Shown: positions 5,359 to 7,656 of the stretch, one piece after another | How positions within the stretch are numbered: the first letter of the stretch is position 1 | Layout of the letters: every line of letters starts with the position of its first letter | Assembly (NCBI GenBank): GCA_019689775.1 | Contig: JADGGV010000185.1 | Coordinates: 1 to 7,656 of the forward strand | Origin: Gemmatimonadota bacterium | GTDB taxonomy: Bacteria > Gemmatimonadota > Gemmatimonadetes > Longimicrobiales > RSA9 | DNA: 7,656 bases | Direction: 5' to 3' | Program-made: the position numbers and the translations under genes | The notes under the pieces: model-generated | Told to the model about the DNA's origin: nothing | The model's database searches: none | What the model saw: the letters and a program-made list of their open reading frames with translations, nothing else

Positions 5359-6201
5359 ATGTCGCGCTGGCCCCGCGCCACCATCGTCGTCTCGACCTAT
5401 CAGCGCCCGGCGTGGCTCGAGATGGTGCTGCTCGCCTACGCGCGCCAGACGGTCGACTCGTTCCGGATCGTCGTCGCCGACGACGGCTCCGGCCCCGAGA
5501 CCGCCGACGTGATCCGTCGCCTCCGCCCCCGCTTCGGCGACCGCCTCGCCCATGTCTGGCACGAGGACCGCGGCTTCCGGAAGTGCGAGATCCTGAACCG
5601 CGCCATCCTCGCCGCCGCCGATGCCGACTACCTGATCTTCACCGACGGCGACTGCCTCCCGCGCGAGGACTTCGTCGAGACGCACCTGCGGCTGGCCGAG
5701 CCCGGCCGTTTCCTTTCCGGCGGCGTCGTCTGGCTCCCGCGCGCGCTGACCGAGCGCCTGACCCCGGACGACGTCGTCTCCGGCCGCTTCGCCGATCCGG
5801 CCTGGCTCTCGCGCCACGGCTGGCGCGGCGGACGGCGTCGGCTGCGCACGCTCCGTTCCCGCCCGCTCGCCGCGCTCCTCGACCGCCTCACGCCCACCCG
5901 CGCCACGTTCAACGGCCACAACGTCTCCGTGTGGCGCGACGCGGTGCTCGCCGCCAACGGCTTCGACGCCGACATGGGGTACGGCGGCCTCGACCGCGCG
6001 CTCGGCGAGCGCCTCGAGAACCTCGGCCTGCGCGGCAAGCAGGTCCGGTACCGCGCCGTCGTCTTCCACCTCGACCACGACCGCCCCTGGCGCGACCCGG
6101 CCGTCGTGCGGCGCAATCGCGCGATCCGCGCGCGCATCCGCCGCTCCGGCGAGGTGCGCGCGCGGATCGGCATCGCCGAGCTCCGCGACGACGCCGACTG
6201 A
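5359..6201 (+). CDS. Family 2 glycosyltransferase with a GT7-C-like C-terminal block
   Basis: A 280-residue cytoplasmic, inverting GT-A-fold transferase, expected to move a sugar from a nucleotide-sugar donor to a glycan or lipid acceptor. The N-terminus ATIVVSTYQRP (7-17) and VVADDGSG (38-45) are the nucleotide-binding start of GT2 enzymes. TDGDC (95-99) carries the DxD-type metal motif. FNGHNVSVWRDAVLAANGFD (184-203), GYGGLDRALGERLENLGLRGKQ (207-228) and HLDH (237-240) form the acceptor-side block shared with galactosyltransferase C-terminal (GT7-C) domains. The usual Gly-Gly-Glu-Asp is Gly-Gly-Leu-Asp here (L211, D212), which may alter the acceptor base. There are no membrane helices. ATG 5359 has GGCAGG seven bases upstream, and the protein opens directly with the catalytic fold, so the start is credible. 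No other glycan genes are nearby, so the product (lipopolysaccharide, capsule or other) cannot be named. Confidence 0.92.
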   Translation: MSRWPRATIVVSTYQRPAWLEMVLLAYARQTVDSFRIVVADDGSGPETADVIRRLRPRFGDRLAHVWHEDRGFRKCEILNRAILAAADADYLIFTDGDCLPREDFVETHLRLAEPGRFLSGGVVWLPRALTERLTPDDVVSGRFADPAWLSRHGWRGGRRRLRTLRSRPLAALLDRLTPTRATFNGHNVSVWRDAVLAANGFDADMGYGGLDRALGERLENLGLRGKQVRYRAVVFHLDHDRPWRDPAVVRRNRAIRARIRRSGEVRARIGIAELRDDAD

Positions 6202-6204
6202 GGC

Positions 6205-6222
6205 CGCCGCGCCCGCGCGGCG
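6205..6222. terminator. Hairpin between convergent genes, possible shared terminator
   Basis: Arms CGCCGCG (6205-6211) and CGCGGCG (6216-6222) pair perfectly around CCCG in the 33-base gap between the glycosyltransferase and EEP stop codons. There is no T-run on either strand. Position favours a terminator role, but base composition makes chance pairing likely. Confidence 0.3.
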
Positions 6223-6234
6223 CCTGACGCGCGG

Positions 6235-7353
6235 CTAGCGTCGCCCGGCCACCTGCCGGACGACGGCCGGCGCCGCCACCGGCCGGATCCACGCCATCAG
6301 CGGATAGTGGTCCGAGCCGTAGCGGTCGTCGATGCGCCGGAGCTCGGACGCGCTCCCCTCCGGGAGCCGGAAGAACAGGTGGTCCAGCCGCCGCGCGTAG
6401 AGGCCGGACGTGAACGTCGCCACGGCGCGCTCCGGCGGCGTCGCCGGAAACCGCGCGCGCAGGTACGGCACGGCCGTCTCCCGGCGCGCGCCCGCCCAGG
6501 TGTTCAGGTCGCCGCCCAGCACGGTCGGCGGCCCCTCGTCCAGCGCCTCGGCCAATGCCATCGCCTGCCGCAGCCGGCCCGCGCCGAAGCTCTCGCCGAT
6601 CCGACTCCAGCTCGCGCGGTGGTCGAGGTGCGCGCTCACCAGCCGCAGCCGCCAGGGCGCGCCCGCCGACGTCCGCGCGCCGATCTCGGCCGCGACCGCG
6701 ACGCGCCGCTGCGCCTGGTGCGGCAGCTCGATCGCCATCGCGGCCTCGAGTGGCCGGGTCGCCAGGATCGCGTTCCCCCGGTCCTCCGCCGGATCGCCGT
6801 CGGCCGACCGGCCGTTCCGCATCGACGGCACGTACAGCAGCGAGAGCCCGAGGCGCGCGGCCGACGTCGCGATGTCGACGCGCTCACCGCCCGGCGGCGC
6901 CGTCGCGATCCGCTTCGGCGAGTACGCCGACGGCGCCGTCGCCGGCACCGCCCCGCCCGCCCGGTAGGCCTCCTGGAGCAGCAGCACGAAGTCGCGCACG
7001 GGCGCGCCCGTCACCCGGCCCGCCCGCAGGTCCTCGACCAGCCGGGCCACGTCCCCGCCGCCCACGTGCGTGTTCCACGTCACGACCAGCAGCGAGTCCA
7101 CCACGGCGTCCCCCGTGGGCCGCCGGTTCCGCAGCACCGGCGTCCCCACCGCGACGCACCATTCCGCGGGGCTCGCCTCCGCCGGACGCGGCACCACCCA
7201 ACGCACGGCGCCCGAGTCCGCCGCCTGCTGGCAGCCGGCCGGCTCCGGCGGCCGCGCGTGCTTCGCGCGCGCCGGGCCGCACGCGCCGGCCGCGGGTGCA
7301 AGGGCCAGCGTCGCCATCAGGCCGAACCGACGAAGGGAGAACGTCTCGTGCAT
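6235..7353 (-). CDS. Exported endonuclease/exonuclease/phosphatase (EEP) superfamily protein
   Basis: A 372-residue predicted metal-dependent phosphodiesterase or phosphatase of the DNase I-like EEP fold. All landmark residues are visible: N94 in TWNTH, E128 in LLLQEAY, DRGNAILATRPL at 191-202, H242 in SAHLDH, D282 and N284 in GGDLNTW, D324 in RRLDH, and D348-H349 in GSDHYP. The N-terminus has an RR-containing basic region, a hydrophobic run (about 10-22) and C25 in AAGAC, which is a weak lipobox, so this may be an envelope-anchored lipoprotein; plain secretion is the alternative. An insert with GDPAEDRGN suggests a nuclease- or lipase-like surface loop, but the substrate cannot be told. ATG 7353 gives the best signal peptide; ATG at residue 13 would lose the basic region. 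It follows the mreB-like gene on the same strand but is separated from it by a hairpin. It converges with the glycosyltransferase. Confidence 0.87.
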   Translation of the reverse strand: MHETFSLRRFGLMATLALAPAAGACGPARAKHARPPEPAGCQQAADSGAVRWVVPRPAEASPAEWCVAVGTPVLRNRRPTGDAVVDSLLVVTWNTHVGGGDVARLVEDLRAGRVTGAPVRDFVLLLQEAYRAGGAVPATAPSAYSPKRIATAPPGGERVDIATSAARLGLSLLYVPSMRNGRSADGDPAEDRGNAILATRPLEAAMAIELPHQAQRRVAVAAEIGARTSAGAPWRLRLVSAHLDHRASWSRIGESFGAGRLRQAMALAEALDEGPPTVLGGDLNTWAGARRETAVPYLRARFPATPPERAVATFTSGLYARRLDHLFFRLPEGSASELRRIDDRYGSDHYPLMAWIRPVAAPAVVRQVAGRR

Positions 7354-7381
7354 CGCATCAGCGCGGGCTCCTGAACGCAAG

Positions 7382-7412
7382 CGGGCGGCTCGGCCTCTCG
7401 GCCAGCCGCCCG
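7382..7412 (-). terminator. Strong hairpin after the mreB-like gene, probable terminator or attenuator
   Basis: Outer arms CGGGCGGCT (7382-7390) and AGCCGCCCG (7404-7412) and inner arms GGCC (7392-7395 and 7400-7403) pair perfectly around TCTC, with one bulged base at 7391. It lies 51 bases beyond the mreB-like stop and 28 bases before the EEP start. On the minus strand the following sequence is CTTGCGTTC, only weakly T-rich. It may end the mreB transcript or reduce read-through into the EEP gene. Confidence 0.55.
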
Positions 7413-7463
7413 TTCGACGACCACTACGGTCCTACCCCGCGCCCCCTGCGCGGGTCCGCCCGC

Positions 7464-7621
7464 TCAGTCCCGCAGCATCCAGCGGTACCGCTCGAAGTTG
7501 TCCAGGATCGCCGCCGTCCCGCGCACCACCGCCATCAGCGGCTCGTCCGCCACCCGCACCGGCACCCCCATCCGCCGCTCGATCGCCGTGTCCAGCCCCC
7601 GGATCAGCGCCCCACCACCCC
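7464..7621 (-). CDS. mreB: MreB-family rod-shape protein, C-terminal end (5' truncated)
   Basis: Read from the fragment end to TGA at 7464, this frame gives 52 residues that match the C-terminus of the actin-like cell-shape protein MreB. It opens with the nucleotide-binding GGGALIRGLD motif, then GVPVRVADEPLMAVVRGT (19-36), equivalent to the conserved P-V-x-V-A-x-x-P-L-x-A-V-x-x-G-T block, then AILDNFERYRWMLRD. MreB filaments under the inner membrane guide the cell-wall elongation machinery, which fits a rod-shaped cell. The gene is cut by the adapter junction, so no start exists here, and an automatic caller would instead pick an overlapping frame whose ATG lies in the adapter. mreC, which usually follows mreB, is absent; the next gene is the EEP protein after a hairpin. 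It could be a second mreB copy or the related gene mbl. Confidence 0.87.
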
Positions 7622-7654
7622 CAGTCTCTGTTACACATCTGACGCGGCCGACGA
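7622..7654 (-). other. Nextera read-1 tagmentation adapter remnant (non-biological)
   Basis: These 33 bases match the reverse complement of the Nextera read-1 adapter at 29 positions, with substitutions at 7623, 7630, 7631 and 7646. The mosaic-end part is 7622-7640. With the read-2 adapter at the other end, this has the arrangement of one complete tagmented molecule. The mismatches may explain why adapter trimming missed it. Confidence 0.93.
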
Positions 7655-7656
7655 AG

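Noticed and set aside
6307..7374. 355-codon plus-strand frame antisense to the EEP gene
   Set aside because: Its product is Arg- and Pro-rich without motifs, whereas the minus strand has every EEP catalytic residue.
7432..7638. 68-codon minus-strand open frame at the right end
   Set aside because: Its ATG is within the adapter and its sequence is low complexity. The overlapping frame ending at 7464 is MreB.

Overview
The window looks like a single sequenced DNA fragment from a very GC-rich bacterial chromosome. Both ends carry imperfect copies of Illumina Nextera (Tn5 tagmentation) adapters, at about 16-49 and 7622-7654, so the biological insert is roughly 50-7621. Genes are tightly packed, G/C dominates third codon positions, no tRNA, rRNA, phage, insertion sequence or CRISPR was seen, and the content is ordinary chromosomal. 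The GC content, the two sensory GGDEF proteins and a CACAGAGA-type intergenic repeat would fit Gemmatimonadota or a similar GC-rich soil or sediment phylum. That placement is a guess from memory, not a result.

Layout, left to right: (1) the C-terminal part of a TetR/AcrR-type regulator (+), cut by the fragment end; (2) a membrane diguanylate cyclase with CHASE3-PAS-PAS-GGDEF domains (-), convergent with it; (3) a divergent small M50B-type membrane metallopeptidase (+); (4) a 309-bp intergenic region holding a pair of inverted CACAGAGA repeats and a good intrinsic terminator; (5) a cytoplasmic GAF-PAS-GGDEF protein (-) whose GGDEF motif is degenerate (GNDKF) while its inhibitory-site RxxD is intact; (6) a 338-bp divergent promoter region; (7) a family 2 glycosyltransferase (+); (8) a convergent endonuclease/exonuclease/phosphatase-superfamily protein with a possible lipoprotein signal (-); (9) the last 52 residues of an MreB-type actin homologue (-), cut by the right fragment end.

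Functionally the centre is a cyclic-di-GMP locus. One protein has every residue needed to make c-di-GMP. The other, about 1.2 kb away, appears unable to make it but may still bind it. Their GGDEF cores are clearly related (33 identical of 62 aligned residues by eye). The metallopeptidase, glycosyltransferase and EEP protein have no demonstrable link to this signalling. Nearly every gene pair is convergent or divergent, so most genes are probably transcribed alone.

I did not find a new defence, mobile or biosynthetic system. The points most worth following are the degenerate-GGDEF candidate receptor, the inverted nine-base-unit repeat element, and the adapter remnants. The adapters supply false start codons and hide the real mreB reading frame at the right edge.
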